Notes: generated by a model not told the origin, from the letters alone. Positions 52,472-61,045 are shown, numbered from the stretch's first letter. The stretch is DNA of 64,000 bases from Streptosporangium lutulentum (GCF_030811455.1 NZ_JAUSQU010000001.1:8494001-8558000); one strand, 5' to 3'. Numbers and translations: made by a program.

Positions 52472-53390
52472 TGAGCCTTTTTCATCCTTGGGCGAGCCGG
52501 TGGTTCTGAAGAACAGCGATGGCCTTGCACAGGTGTCCCGCCTTGCTGGGGCTGCAGCGGAGCTTTCGCAGGATGCGCCAGCTCTTGAGCTGGGCGTTCG
52601 CGCGCTCGCCTGGACCGCGCAGGCGGGCGTGTGACCGATTGGCCCGCTTCTGCGATCCGGGCTTGTTCTTGCCCTTGTATGGAGTGAGGACCGGGCCTTC
52701 GGCTCCCTGGTAGGCCTTGTCTGCGAGCGTGATGATCCCGGCCCGTTCCAGCTGGCGCAGGATGCCCCAGATCCGGGCGGCGCTCAGATCATGGGTCTTG
52801 CCCGGCAGCGCCCCGGAGGTCCATAAGATCGTCCCGTCTGGTGAGGCGATGACCTGGACGTTCATCCCGTGTACCCGGTGCTTACCGGAGAAGTACGGCC
52901 GGTCGGCCTTGACCCGGTCGGTGCGGATGAGGGTGCCGTCCAGCACCAGGTAGTGCAGGCCGTCCTTGCTCGCTTTGCGCAGCGCTTGCCGGAGCTTCGG
53001 GGAGCGTGTCGACAGCAGTTTTACCGTCTCCTCCACGTAGCGCCATGCGGTCGTGGTCGACACTCCGAACCCGGCTCCGAGCTCGCTGAAGGTATCGCCC
53101 TTGCGTAGGTAGACCAGTGTGAGCAGGGCCTGCTGTCCGGGGTTCAGCCGCCGCCAGGTTGACCCGATCGCCTTGCGACGTCTGCGGATCAGGCCGGCTA
53201 CGTAGTTCAGCGTTGAACGCGACAAATCGACGGCGGCGCGATAGAACAGCACCCGGAGCTCCTGGTTGTGACGGGCGTGGTTGTGGTGATCAACCCGTCT
53301 ACCAGGAGCTTCTCTATGTCATCAGGCGAACGGCAGGCTCGCGATCAGGCTGTGACTTGCGGACCGCCATTAGAGGATGAAAAAGGTTCA
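52472..53390 (-). mobile_element. IS5-family insertion sequence
   Basis: 919 bases bounded by inverted ends TGAGCCTTTTTCATCCT (left) and AGGATGAAAAAGGTTCA (right), differing at one base, around one intact transposase gene. No clear target duplication is seen. It marks the left border of the A/T-richer island. Confidence 0.85.
52482..53252 (-). CDS. IS5-family transposase (DDE_Tnp_4 type)
   Basis: 256 residues. An N-terminal helix-turn-helix region (LRKGDTFSELGAGFGVSTTT) is followed by the DDE core: LVLDGTLIRTDRV, FSGKHRVHGMNVQVIASPDG, ITLADKAYQGAEGP and the late ERANAQLKSWRIL with the final Glu. The frame is complete. GTG 53252 follows AGGAG. Confidence 0.92.
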   Translation of the reverse strand: MLFYRAAVDLSRSTLNYVAGLIRRRRKAIGSTWRRLNPGQQALLTLVYLRKGDTFSELGAGFGVSTTTAWRYVEETVKLLSTRSPKLRQALRKASKDGLHYLVLDGTLIRTDRVKADRPYFSGKHRVHGMNVQVIASPDGTILWTSGALPGKTHDLSAARIWGILRQLERAGIITLADKAYQGAEGPVLTPYKGKNKPGSQKRANRSHARLRGPGERANAQLKSWRILRKLRCSPSKAGHLCKAIAVLQNHRLAQG

Positions 53391-53613
53391 GTGAAGCAGC
53401 CCGCAAGATGTGAACCTTCACCAGCATTGAGTTCGTCGCAGATGCGCGTGTGATGAACTCCAAGGCGCGTGGTGAACTCCAAGGAAGGAAAAGTCGCGAT
53501 CCCGGTTGATCAATTGCAGCAGGAGTAGAGCAAGGGATTATGGATGGAACCACCTCCCGCTCGATTTATAGAAAACGTTGGACGCCCTCAGCTGAGATGA
53601 TAGTTCTGAGGTG
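53391..53613. other. Non-coding segment between the IS and the ParB operon
   Basis: 223 bases. Contains a short direct repeat (TGAACTCCAAGG twice, near 53454 and 53472). No gene seen. Confidence 0.4.
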
Positions 53614-54192
53614 TCACGTCGGCACCGAGGAACCTGCCAGTCGTTCGATGAGTGCAAAGATGTCATCGCGCTGTTTGCGCTGGCGTCCAAGGGCGGCTGA
53701 TGTGCCGTCGCCTCGCCAGCTGGCGCTAGGCTGGCCCAGCGGAAGGGCAAGAGCGAACTGCTCACTCACGGGCTTGTCCAGGTATCCAATGCCTTTCAAC
53801 GCTTCGTACACCTGGGCATAGTCGGCATACTTGTGGTTTTTCTTGGAATCGGTCAGGTATGCCTGGACCCGCTCGTGTGCGTCATGCTCGTCCCGGAGCA
53901 AATGGATCATTGCCTGCCGACGGTAGCGGACAGCGCCCGGGGATCTTCCAATTTGATGGCCGATCTCTAGGTAGGTCTGGTCCGGAGTTGCTGTGATCAC
54001 GGTGACCGTTTCGATGCGGGTCCACTTCTTGCGGAATCGGTCAGCGACCTCAAGTTGGACTTCTTCTGCCATGCGCTCCCAGAAGGCGCGTTCCCCTGCA
54101 GGAATAATTTCCAGCTCATTTGGGTTGAACTGAAGTCGGCGTGTCCGGCTCTGAGGCTCATCCGCCGAAGAGTTGTTGCTCAGAGTGGTCAC
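53614..54192 (-). CDS. Putative DNA-binding protein, third gene of the ParB-like operon
   Basis: 192 residues. A central helix-turn-helix-like region DQTYLEIGHQIGRSPGAVRY precedes helical sequence (ALKGIGYLDKPVSEQFALAL). No family recognised. GTG 54192 overlaps the TAG stop of the parB-like gene, so translation is coupled. Codon use is less GC-biased than in the flanking chromosome. Confidence 0.65.
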   Translation of the reverse strand: MTTLSNNSSADEPQSRTRRLQFNPNELEIIPAGERAFWERMAEEVQLEVADRFRKKWTRIETVTVITATPDQTYLEIGHQIGRSPGAVRYRRQAMIHLLRDEHDAHERVQAYLTDSKKNHKYADYAQVYEALKGIGYLDKPVSEQFALALPLGQPSASWRGDGTSAALGRQRKQRDDIFALIERLAGSSVPT

Positions 54193-55169
54193 TAGGGCTC
54201 TTTTCTCATGGTGGGCAGCGGGGCGAGTTTCGTGTTAATGAAGCTCTCCACTTGGCTTGCGGCCTCATATAGTCGATCCGTGGCGTCACGTTTATCGGCC
54301 AACCGGATCTCTGTGATTTCATGGACCCCTTTCGAGTGAAGCTCCCGAACCGCAAGCTCTAACTGTTCAATGCGCTTGAACAGTGCCTTCACTGCTGCCT
54401 CATCGGATCCGATCAGTCGATTATGGGGTTTGGTCTGCTTAGCGCCCTTTTCTTCCTGGGATTTGGCGTGTGCCTCGTTCCGTCTCGTCTTGACAACGCC
54501 GCGGATCTCCTTCTCTAGTTCGCGGGCGTCGACAGCGGCGAGCTTGTTTTCTTGCCGGGCGACCATTTCCGCGACACGGACCTGCTCACCTGGCTTCAGG
54601 CGCCATGCTCGTTTTTCCGGGGAGGCATATTCAGCGAGAACTCTGAGGGTTGCTTCATCGAACTTATCGGGGTAGGCCTGCACGACCTGCAGCGCGTGCT
54701 CGTCGATCTCAAGGAGACTCAGAGCCTTGCGCACGCTGTCTTCTGTTTCCCCTTCAAAGCACGCAGCGACGCCTGAGTCATCAAGACCAAAGTCCTCTTT
54801 TACGGCTTTGAACATATAACCACGCTCAAGATCGATCAGCGGCTCAGCCATGTTCGCTGCGTACAGATGCTGCTGTATGAGTAATTCCCGTTCTTCTTCT
54901 TCATCTGGAGGAATGCTGTAGATATTCGCCCTCAGGGTAGGAATACCGCCTTTCAGTGCCGCAGTGTGACGGCGATGCCCATTTATCAGCTCATACGTGC
55001 CGTCATCATTCTTCAGTAGCGACACGGCGTGAATCTGACCGTGCCGTTTCATGCTGTTTAGTAGGTCGCTAATCCCCAGATCTCCCGTTTTCTTTCGAAC
55101 CTTCTGTCGTGATGCCTGAATCTCGCCCAATGAGATTTCGGCGCCCGTTCTGACGACTTCTAGCCCCAT
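54192..55169 (-). CDS. ParB/RepB/Spo0J-family protein
   Basis: 325 residues. The ParB N-terminal domain (CTP-binding type) is seen in ISLGEIQASRQKVRKKTGDL, SMKRHGQIHAVSLLKND and YELINGHRRHTAALKGGIP, where GHRRH stands at the ParB GERR-box position. The C-terminal half is a charged helical region (EQLELAVRELHSKG). ParB proteins bind parS-like DNA and either segregate replicons or regulate genes. No ParA ATPase is nearby, so a regulatory or clamp-type role is more likely. ATG 55169 has AAAGGA nine bases upstream; the frame is open to 55244. Confidence 0.8.
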   Translation of the reverse strand: MGLEVVRTGAEISLGEIQASRQKVRKKTGDLGISDLLNSMKRHGQIHAVSLLKNDDGTYELINGHRRHTAALKGGIPTLRANIYSIPPDEEEERELLIQQHLYAANMAEPLIDLERGYMFKAVKEDFGLDDSGVAACFEGETEDSVRKALSLLEIDEHALQVVQAYPDKFDEATLRVLAEYASPEKRAWRLKPGEQVRVAEMVARQENKLAAVDARELEKEIRGVVKTRRNEAHAKSQEEKGAKQTKPHNRLIGSDEAAVKALFKRIEQLELAVRELHSKGVHEITEIRLADKRDATDRLYEAASQVESFINTKLAPLPTMRKEP

Positions 55170-55206
55170 TTTGATTTTCCTTTCACGCATAAGAGTCTCG
55201 GCATAT

Positions 55207-55806
55207 CTAGGTACGGTACTGCTCCGGATTGGCGCCGAGCTCATCTATCATTGGAATGAGGGTCTTCATGACAGAGCACAGTCTCAGCAGGCCCCTGCCC
55301 CGCTGCCCGGCAATATAGATTCCCAGTCCGCTGTCACCTCGATGGACCAGCGCCTCAGCAGCCTCCGCCACCGAATCGAAATCACCGCTAAACGTCCGCA
55401 GGTTGTATTCACTCCGGCAGCTCTTGGTCCCGGACGGGCCTGTTCCCAGGAGGAGCGCGACAGTCGCCTGCAGCTTACGCGAGCTGGTGCCGTCAGCGTG
55501 TGCGCCGAGCGTGAGATTGACGCGCGTATCCACGTTCGGATGTCTAGCGGCAGCCTCCAGATGTGCAGCAGTAAGATGGCAAAGCACATCCCTGCCGATC
55601 TGGTGGCGCTGCTCTGGCCCGAATGCACGGGCCAAGCGCGCGGCCTTTTTCGCCTGGTCCGGTGTCACCCCGAGGGCCTGGGCAGCCTGGGTGTACGTCT
55701 GCCCAGCGCTATGCCGCGCGAGAACGCTGTCCCCCCGTTCGAGGACATCCTGTGCCATCTTCCTTGCCACACCTACAGGTTCGCATAAGAAGCTCCTACC
55801 CGCCAT
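55207..55806 (-). CDS. ParB-HTH-like protein, first gene of the ParB-like operon
   Basis: 199 residues. GQTYTQAAQALGVTPDQAKK and IGRDVLCHLTAAHLEAAARH resemble the KorB/ParB-type helix-turn-helix, in which recognition and dimer helices follow each other. The C-terminal part (SGLGIYIAGQRGRGLLRLCS) is unassigned. It lies 37 bases before the parB-like gene. A GCTTATG motif recurs upstream. Function unknown; it could be the DNA-reading half of a split ParB-type system. Confidence 0.6.
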   Translation of the reverse strand: MAGRSFLCEPVGVARKMAQDVLERGDSVLARHSAGQTYTQAAQALGVTPDQAKKAARLARAFGPEQRHQIGRDVLCHLTAAHLEAAARHPNVDTRVNLTLGAHADGTSSRKLQATVALLLGTGPSGTKSCRSEYNLRTFSGDFDSVAEAAEALVHRGDSGLGIYIAGQRGRGLLRLCSVMKTLIPMIDELGANPEQYRT

Positions 55807-56044
55807 AAGTCGCTGTATCTCATGTTTTCCCTGCTCAGCGGGTGGTTGCGGGCGGCTGCGCGGGCCGTGATACGGCTATCGGCTGTGCCGCACTCTGCCG
55901 CACCGCTTACTTGAGGCCATAAGCGCACCGCCTGAAGCTGGCTTATGCCGACTTGCCCTGCACTACAAGAGCGCAGATGTCCGCCGAGTCCACAGCGGAG
56001 TAGTTAAAGGCATAGCAGCCTGCAGCCTGTATGCCTCGCTTATG
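55804..56044. repeat. Recurring GCTTATG / CATAAGC motif upstream of the ParB-like operon
   Basis: CATAAG at 55804-55809, CATAAGC at 55918-55924, GCTTATG at 55941-55947 and GCTTATG at 56038-56044. The middle two form an inverted pair 16 bases apart. Candidate parS-like or operator sites. Confidence 0.45.
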
Positions 56045-56439
56045 CATTGAGGGATCATGGCGTCGTGGCCGGGGCGAGCAGTCAAGTAAGACGAGTCGAT
56101 GCCGGTGGCCCCGCACTACGTTCATGCCTGCCACGCCGGGCTGTCCACCCATGGATGGCGCTGCCCAGTCTCTGCTCATCGTGGCTATACCACCGGCTGC
56201 TCCACTGACGACCCACCCACTTGAGTTCCCCGCCCGTCCAGATTAGCGGGACGCTCAATCCGTCCGGTGCCGAGCGAGCCGACTGGCTGGCCGGCCCTGC
56301 ATGTTACCCCGCATAACAATTGCATGCCTGGACCCTCGTACGGCGAATCCCGCTTCTGTTCCATGCCGGTTGCCCCTGATCGGCGCGAGCAGGCCCAGCA
56401 CCGGGATCGCGGTCGGCTTCTGGTGGAAGCGCGCCCATC
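56045..56439. other. Intergenic stretch in the island
   Basis: No convincing gene; possible decayed sequence upstream of the IS3 fragment. Nothing further recognised. Confidence 0.35.
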
Positions 56440-56606
56440 CCGCTATCGCCCGCCACCCGCGTGTACAGCGATCATCCACTCTGACCAGGGTGTACAACAG
56501 TTCACCTCACGAGACCTTCGCCCAGCGCGTCAAGGACTCCAGGCTCGTGCCCTCAATAGAGAGCGTTAGGATCTGCTACGACAGTGCCATGATTGAGGTG
56601 TTCTGA
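56440..56606 (+). pseudogene. IS3-family transposase (orfB) C-terminal fragment, frameshifted
   Basis: One frame reads IIHSDQGVQQFTS, the other continues HETFAQRVKDSRLVPSIESV and CYDSAMIEVF, which together match the HSDRGSQYTS to YDNAMAESF block of IS3 integrases. The frame changes between them and the rest is missing. Confidence 0.75.
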
Positions 56607-56659
56607 CCCCAGATGCAGGTTGAACTTCTCGATTGCTAGCACTGACGCATCTGGGGTCA
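56604..56659. repeat. Perfect 13-bp inverted repeat
   Basis: TGACCCCAGATGC (56604-56616) and GCATCTGGGGTCA (56647-56659), 30-base spacer. It begins at the stop of the IS3 fragment; TGACCCC is like an IS end, so these may be abutting element ends. A terminator is the alternative. Confidence 0.6.
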
Positions 56660-56681
56660 AGCTCGCCCACGCAGTCTTTGA

Positions 56682-56879
56682 CTATCTAGAGATCTGGCGG
56701 CGATGCTGGTCGTAGACGGTCTTCCAGTTCCCGTAACACGGCGGCAGATTACGCCAGGTGATGGTGGTCCGGCCCCAGGAAACATCCCGTTGATGACTGT
56801 TCGCTGATCGGGCCAGAGGCACCAGCCGTTCCTGCTCCACATTAGACAGGTCATAGCGGTTCAGGTGGTCATCCACCAC
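56682..56879 (-). pseudogene. IS5/IS402-type transposase N-terminal fragment
   Basis: 65 residues: YDLSNVEQERLVPLA, then TITWRNLPPCYGNWKTVYDQ, match the start of IS402-group transposases (DUF4096 region, WRDLPERYGPWQTVY). The catalytic part is absent, so it is a dead fragment. Confidence 0.72.
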
Positions 56880-56937
56880 GCTGATCTACACTAAACCACC
56901 ATCAAAGATTACAGGATACGCCCCCAGCAGTCACCGC

Positions 56938-56957
56938 CCTAGGTAATAATCTAGGCA
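56938..56957 (+). promoter_or_regulatory. Leaderless promoter with inverted repeat before the HNH gene
   Basis: CCTAG / CTAGG arms flank TAATAAT (56944-56950), which ends six bases before the ATG at 56957. That spacing places the transcription start at the ATG itself. The inverted arms over the -10 box could bind a controlling protein. Confidence 0.55.
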
Positions 56958-57733
56958 TGACAGACCCCTCCGACGAGTACTCGCGATTCGCACCCGATGG
57001 CAGCGAATGGTGGAAGCTCAAGACCACACCTGGCGGCAGACGTCCCTTCGGCGGAGAAAAGCGGATTGCCGCTTGGCTTTGGTTCAACGCAGAAGTTAGC
57101 GAAACATTCACCATGAGGCAGCTACGTCAGTCGCTAGGCGATGGCGATGGTGAAGCCGAAAACGCCGAACAGCTGAACCGTAGACTGCGGGCTTTGCGCC
57201 CCGATGATTGGGTTATTACCTCATACAAGGACGACCGAACTCTCCCACCTGACACATATCGCCTCGATAAGAAAGGTGTGAAGATATGGCTAGATAAAAG
57301 GACGGGGAAAGCCGCCGTTTCGCAACGGACACGTCGCCTTGTTATGGAACGTGACGGTTCTCGTTGTAAAATTTGCGGAGTAGGAGATGGTGAGCCGTAC
57401 CCTGACGAACCTACGACGAAGGCAAAGCTGACGATAGGTCACAGAATACCTGAAGCCCGCGGAGGATCTCGGGAAGAAGGAAACCTTCGAACTGAATGCG
57501 CACGTTGCAATGAGCCTGTACGTCATGAGGCCATAGATCCCGAGACGTACGATGAGGTCTTTGCCGAGGTTCGTACGCTCAGAAGCAGCGATATTCGGTC
57601 TCTTCTAACATGGCTGCAATCCGGAGAGCGGACACGCTCTAAACTCGATAAAGCACACGATCGCGCCAGAAAACTCTCCTCGCACGAGATCGACCGACTG
57701 ATCATCGAACTGCATCGAATGCTCGGAAACTAA
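56957..57733 (+). CDS. HNH endonuclease, probable restriction enzyme
   Basis: 258 residues. The N-terminal 100 residues look like a winged-helix DNA-binding part (FTMRQLRQSLGDGDG, RRLRALRPDDWVITSYK). The HNH nuclease has CKICG, then TIGHRIPEARGGSREEGNLR and CARCNEPVR, giving two CxxC zinc pairs, the catalytic His and the Asn. This build is common for type II restriction enzymes. A cytosine methyltransferase and Vsr follow, so it is the likely nuclease of that system. It uses A/T-rich codons unlike the chromosome. An 18-base hairpin follows at once. Confidence 0.82.
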   Translation: MTDPSDEYSRFAPDGSEWWKLKTTPGGRRPFGGEKRIAAWLWFNAEVSETFTMRQLRQSLGDGDGEAENAEQLNRRLRALRPDDWVITSYKDDRTLPPDTYRLDKKGVKIWLDKRTGKAAVSQRTRRLVMERDGSRCKICGVGDGEPYPDEPTTKAKLTIGHRIPEARGGSREEGNLRTECARCNEPVRHEAIDPETYDEVFAEVRTLRSSDIRSLLTWLQSGERTRSKLDKAHDRARKLSSHEIDRLIIELHRMLGN

Positions 57734-57778
57734 GTGGTAAGGCCTGGAGTGAAGTTCTAGCTCCAGGCCTTACCACTT
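57732..57778. terminator. Perfect 18-bp hairpin after the HNH gene
   Basis: 57732-57749 pairs exactly with 57761-57778 (arms start AAGTGGTAAGGCC and end GGCCTTACCACTT), loop of 11 bases. The arm includes the end of the TAA stop codon. Strong terminator, usable from either side. Confidence 0.9.
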
Positions 57779-58280
57779 CTTAATCCATCGCATAAGGCTT
57801 GAGCTGGGATTCATCCGCAGATGCCACGTGGTCCGGTAATGATTGTTGATCAGCCCATTGGGCGGCTTCTGACGGGACGATACTCTGAGCGTCGTGGTCG
57901 AGTAGTTGCTGCCAACCTGCTTAAGGGCCGTTCTCGCCGCCTGCCTCTGGCGTACCCACAAACGCGGCGTCTCACCACCACCATGCTCGCCCTGGCCTTT
58001 TTCGCCGTTGTGCGCTCCGCCCCGCTGGCTGAGGGCATCGATGATCGGAGAAAGAACGCCTACTTTAAAAGACACCGCCCTGAGTCTCGCACGTTTGATC
58101 CGTCCCACACGTGCCGAAATACGCTGCGGCCTGGCCCAGCTGCTCATTCCCGTGGCCAACGCGAGCAGTCAGGTCCCGGCCTAGTCTCACCCCCGGCAGT
58201 TCGACCAGACCCGCACCCTGATCAGCTGCTACGGGAGGCGCGGGGATCTACTCCTAGAAGATCCATAAATATGGTACACA
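57779..58280. other. Intergenic stretch between HNH and methyltransferase genes
   Basis: About 500 bases without a recognisable gene on either strand; short open frames have no conserved sequence. It may be the remains of deleted DNA. Confidence 0.4.
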
Positions 58281-59549
58281 TCAGCTTATTTTGGCACGAT
58301 AATGCTCAAACTGGTCATGGCGAATGTGATCTTCCTGGCCGAGGAAGGCTTTGAACTGGCCCAGCTTGTAGGCCGCCGGAGCCTTGCCGTTGCTGATCTC
58401 GATATGGAAATCACGTCCGAGGAGGCTGATCCGGCGTTCTAGCTCGTGGGGTTCCAAGGGGAGTTTGATAGCCCGGGCGATCTGAGCGGCAGTCATGAAG
58501 TCGCCCTTGTCGCGGAGCACTCGATAGATCGGGTCGTGTGCTGTTTCCAGATCGCGCTCACGCCGCTCGGCCGTATGGTTGAGCGCGACAGCAATGGCAA
58601 CGCCGAGGGCCTTGGCAACTGGCGGCGGGAAAGCATTGCCGATCTGACGGTAATTGGACGTCTTCTTGCCAGTGAAGATCCACCGGAACTCCTTGTCGTC
58701 CCATCCCTGGATCCGCGCAACCATCTCGCACGTAAGTTTGGGCCCCACGAGGAACTCGTCCTCGGGGTTGGGGGCGTGGTTGGCGACTCCGAGTGCGTCC
58801 ACTCCCATTTCTGCCCAGGCACGCTTGGCCCGGGTAGGCCCGAGGTCCGCGCCGCCGTGCTTCTTGGATCCGCCGACGATGGTAGGTGCGATGTCATTAG
58901 CTTCCTCTGCCCACCTCTCCGCGCCCTTCCATCCATTGGCAGAGACAAGAGGCAACAAGGTTTCGCCGACGGTGGGGGCTTTTCCGATGGGTTCAGGCCA
59001 GTGGAAATGGGCGAAGTCCTCAGGCGCCATCGCAACAAGGACGAATCGGGGCCGTAATTGCGGAACTCCATAGTCCGAAGCATGCAGCAGCCGCCATTCG
59101 GCGGCATATCCGAATTCGCGGAGCCGATCAAGAACGTGCTGACGGTAGCCGGCAAAGCGAGGCATACTCAGACCGCGGACGTTTTCCAGTAGGAGGGCGC
59201 GTGGCTGGACGGTCTTGACCTGCTCGACAGCCCATGCAAAAAGATCACGTTCATCAGTGGCCCCTAGTTGCTTGCCCGCGATGGTGAACGGCGGGCACGG
59301 GACGCCGCCGGCAAGTAGGTCGATGGGGCGACGGTCTGGCCCTGGAGCATAGTCGGCTGGATCCCAGACGCTGAGATCTGCGACGTCGCCCTGGGCTACC
59401 TTCCAATCGGGCCGATTGTAGCGCAGCGTGTTGACTGCGTTCTGATCCAACTCGATGGCGAGTTCGTGTTCGAAGCCGGCCTTTTCGAGGCCGAGGGCCT
59501 GGCCGCCTGCTCCAGCACAGATCTCAATGACGCGAAGTGGCTCGGTCAC
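58281..59549 (-). CDS. DNA cytosine-C5 methyltransferase
   Basis: 422 residues with the C5-methylase motifs in order: I (RVIEICAGAGGQALGLEKAG), IV (GGVPCPPFTIAGKQ with the catalytic Cys), VI (LLENVRGL), VIII (QLRPRFVLVA) and X (YRQIGNAFPPPVAKALG). A C-terminal extension of about 80 residues contains a helix-turn-helix-like stretch (MTAAQIARAIKLPLEPHELE). It protects DNA from the partner nuclease; the target site cannot be read off. GTG 59549 follows AAAGGGG. Divergent from vsr, 88 bases apart. Confidence 0.93.
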   Translation of the reverse strand: MTEPLRVIEICAGAGGQALGLEKAGFEHELAIELDQNAVNTLRYNRPDWKVAQGDVADLSVWDPADYAPGPDRRPIDLLAGGVPCPPFTIAGKQLGATDERDLFAWAVEQVKTVQPRALLLENVRGLSMPRFAGYRQHVLDRLREFGYAAEWRLLHASDYGVPQLRPRFVLVAMAPEDFAHFHWPEPIGKAPTVGETLLPLVSANGWKGAERWAEEANDIAPTIVGGSKKHGGADLGPTRAKRAWAEMGVDALGVANHAPNPEDEFLVGPKLTCEMVARIQGWDDKEFRWIFTGKKTSNYRQIGNAFPPPVAKALGVAIAVALNHTAERRERDLETAHDPIYRVLRDKGDFMTAAQIARAIKLPLEPHELERRISLLGRDFHIEISNGKAPAAYKLGQFKAFLGQEDHIRHDQFEHYRAKIS

Positions 59550-59637
59550 GGGGACCCCTTTCGATTCCTGGATGCAGCGCAGACGAGTTGCCAGCTGTAT
59601 CTTCGTTTGAAGAACAGGGAATCGTGCGCTTACCGGT

Positions 59638-60141
59638 GTGGATGTGTCTGACAGTCAGAGAGATCGAGCTCGCAAGCAGGCTCATGAACGAGGCCTTTAC
59701 CCAGCCCCGCTCAACGAGGGCCGGTCGCGGAACATGCAGGCTAACCGCCGGACGAACACCAAGCCGGAGGTGGCTCTGCGCAGTGCGCTTCACCGGCTTG
59801 GCTATCGCTACCGCAAGGATTTTCGGCTCGATCTTAAAGAGGTAAGAGTTCGGCCGGACATCGTCTTTACGGCACGGAAGATCGCGATCTTTGTGGACGG
59901 TTGCTTCTGGCACGTCTGCCCTGAGCATGGTCGGCAACCGACCACCAACGAGTGGTATTGGACGCCCAAGCTGCGGCGAAACATGGAGCGCGACCGCGCT
60001 GCCGATGCTGCTCTTCAGGATGCAGGCTGGCAGGTTGTCCGTTTGTGGGAGCACGAACCGCTGTCCACCGCCGTGGAGGCGGTGGTGGCTGCGCTGAGCT
60101 ACCAGTCCGAACACACGAGCGACTTTAGCGGAGTTGACTGA
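59638..60141 (+). CDS. vsr: Very short patch repair endonuclease Vsr
   Basis: 167 residues. Vsr nicks DNA beside T:G mismatches made when 5-methylcytosine deaminates, so it is a normal companion of C5 methyltransferases. Conserved pieces: RRTNTKPEVALRSALHRLGY, EVRVRPDIVF with the catalytic Asp, FVDGCFWHVCP with the zinc and active-site His, and KLRRNMERDR. GTG 59638 or GTG 59644 is the start; no ribosome site is seen, so it may be leaderless. Confidence 0.93.
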   Translation: MDVSDSQRDRARKQAHERGLYPAPLNEGRSRNMQANRRTNTKPEVALRSALHRLGYRYRKDFRLDLKEVRVRPDIVFTARKIAIFVDGCFWHVCPEHGRQPTTNEWYWTPKLRRNMERDRAADAALQDAGWQVVRLWEHEPLSTAVEAVVAALSYQSEHTSDFSGVD

Positions 60142-60298
60142 CAGGAACGTCCAGACTTCCTGATGGTCATGGCTGATTCGTTGGTAAGGATGAGCAATTG
60201 CTTGAACTCTGTGGATCTGTCGTGGAGGGGTGTACCTTCCCGATGATCATGTGATCTCAAGCATGACCGACGTGCCAATGTCGGTCGGGAAGGCACAC

Positions 60299-60537
60299 CT
60301 GTTGCTCACCGTAGTCCCTGACCCCGCCGATGGCGATCGCTCTGTCGCAGACAGCTCCGCCTCGGCGTCGTTGATCGGTGAGATCGTGCACGAGGGCGCC
60401 CGCCGGATGCTCGCCGAGGCACTGAAGGCCGAGGTCGACGCCTGCATCGCCCGGTTCGCCGACGAGCGCGATGAGCTCGGCCGCCGCCTGGTCATGCGCA
60501 ACGGCTCCCACCAAGCGCGGGAGGTCCTCCACTGCGC
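60299..60537 (+). pseudogene. IS256-family transposase N-terminal fragment
   Basis: LIGEIVHEGARRMLAEALKA and DERDELGRRLVMRNGSHQAR match the start of IS256 (mutator-type) transposases up to the NGYHQPRE block. Similarity then stops and an IS3 orfA fragment begins about 45 bases later. Confidence 0.85.
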
Positions 60538-60581
60538 TTCCCCTTCTACCGTGGAGACCGAACCTGAGGTGAGGTTGGGTC

Positions 60582-60953
60582 ATGGGAGTGACCAGACGCA
60601 AGTTTGATCCAGAGTTCCGGGCAGGCACGGTGCGCATCGTCAAGGAGACCGGCAAACCCGTCTCGCAGGTCGTGTGAGACCTCGGTATCAACGAATACAC
60701 GCTGCACAACTGGATGCAGATGGATCGGCATGCCGGCGGGCAGGTCGGTGGCAACGGCGGTGGGAGCGGGAAGCTGAAGGAATCCGAGCAGGAGGAACTG
60801 GCCCGGCTGCGGCGGGAGAAGGCCGAGCTCGCCCGGCAGCACGCCAAGGAGAAAGCGGTTTGGGAAAAGGAACGCGCCGAACTGGAAGAAGACGAGCGTG
60901 ATGTGCTCAAGCGTTCCGTGGTCTTGTGGATCAAAGAGGCGATGGGCCGATGA
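60582..60953 (+). pseudogene. IS3-family orfA with nonsense codon
   Basis: The frame encodes RRKFDPEFRAGTVRIVKETG, then VSQVV, a TGA stop (60675-60677), then DLGINEYTLHNWM and LKRSVVLWIKEAMGR. This is the HTH/leucine-zipper orfA of IS3 elements; the stop stands where relatives have Arg (CGA), a simple C-to-T change. Confidence 0.87.
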
Positions 60954-60990
60954 GCGTGGCGGCCTCTATCAGCTCCCAGAAGACCGAGCA
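60950..60990 (+). pseudogene. IS3-family orfB, first codons only
   Basis: ATGA overlap with orfA, then MSVAASISSQKTEHGI, the normal start of orfB. Similarity ends within 15 codons. Confidence 0.6.
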
Positions 60991-61045
60991 CGGCATCGGC
61001 CTTGCCGCACCCCAGGGAAAACAGGTGCCTCGTTAAGCTTGTGAG

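Noticed and set aside
53614..55806. Complete ParABS partition system or plasmid origin
   Set aside because: No ParA ATPase, no replication protein and no iteron block; only a ParB-like domain is supported.
57821..58354. Open plus-strand frame between the HNH and methyltransferase genes
   Set aside because: No recognisable sequence, no ribosome site, and the end overlaps the methyltransferase gene on the other strand.
52420..61045. Prophage or integrative element
   Set aside because: No integrase, capsid, terminase or conjugation gene and no tRNA attachment site were seen.
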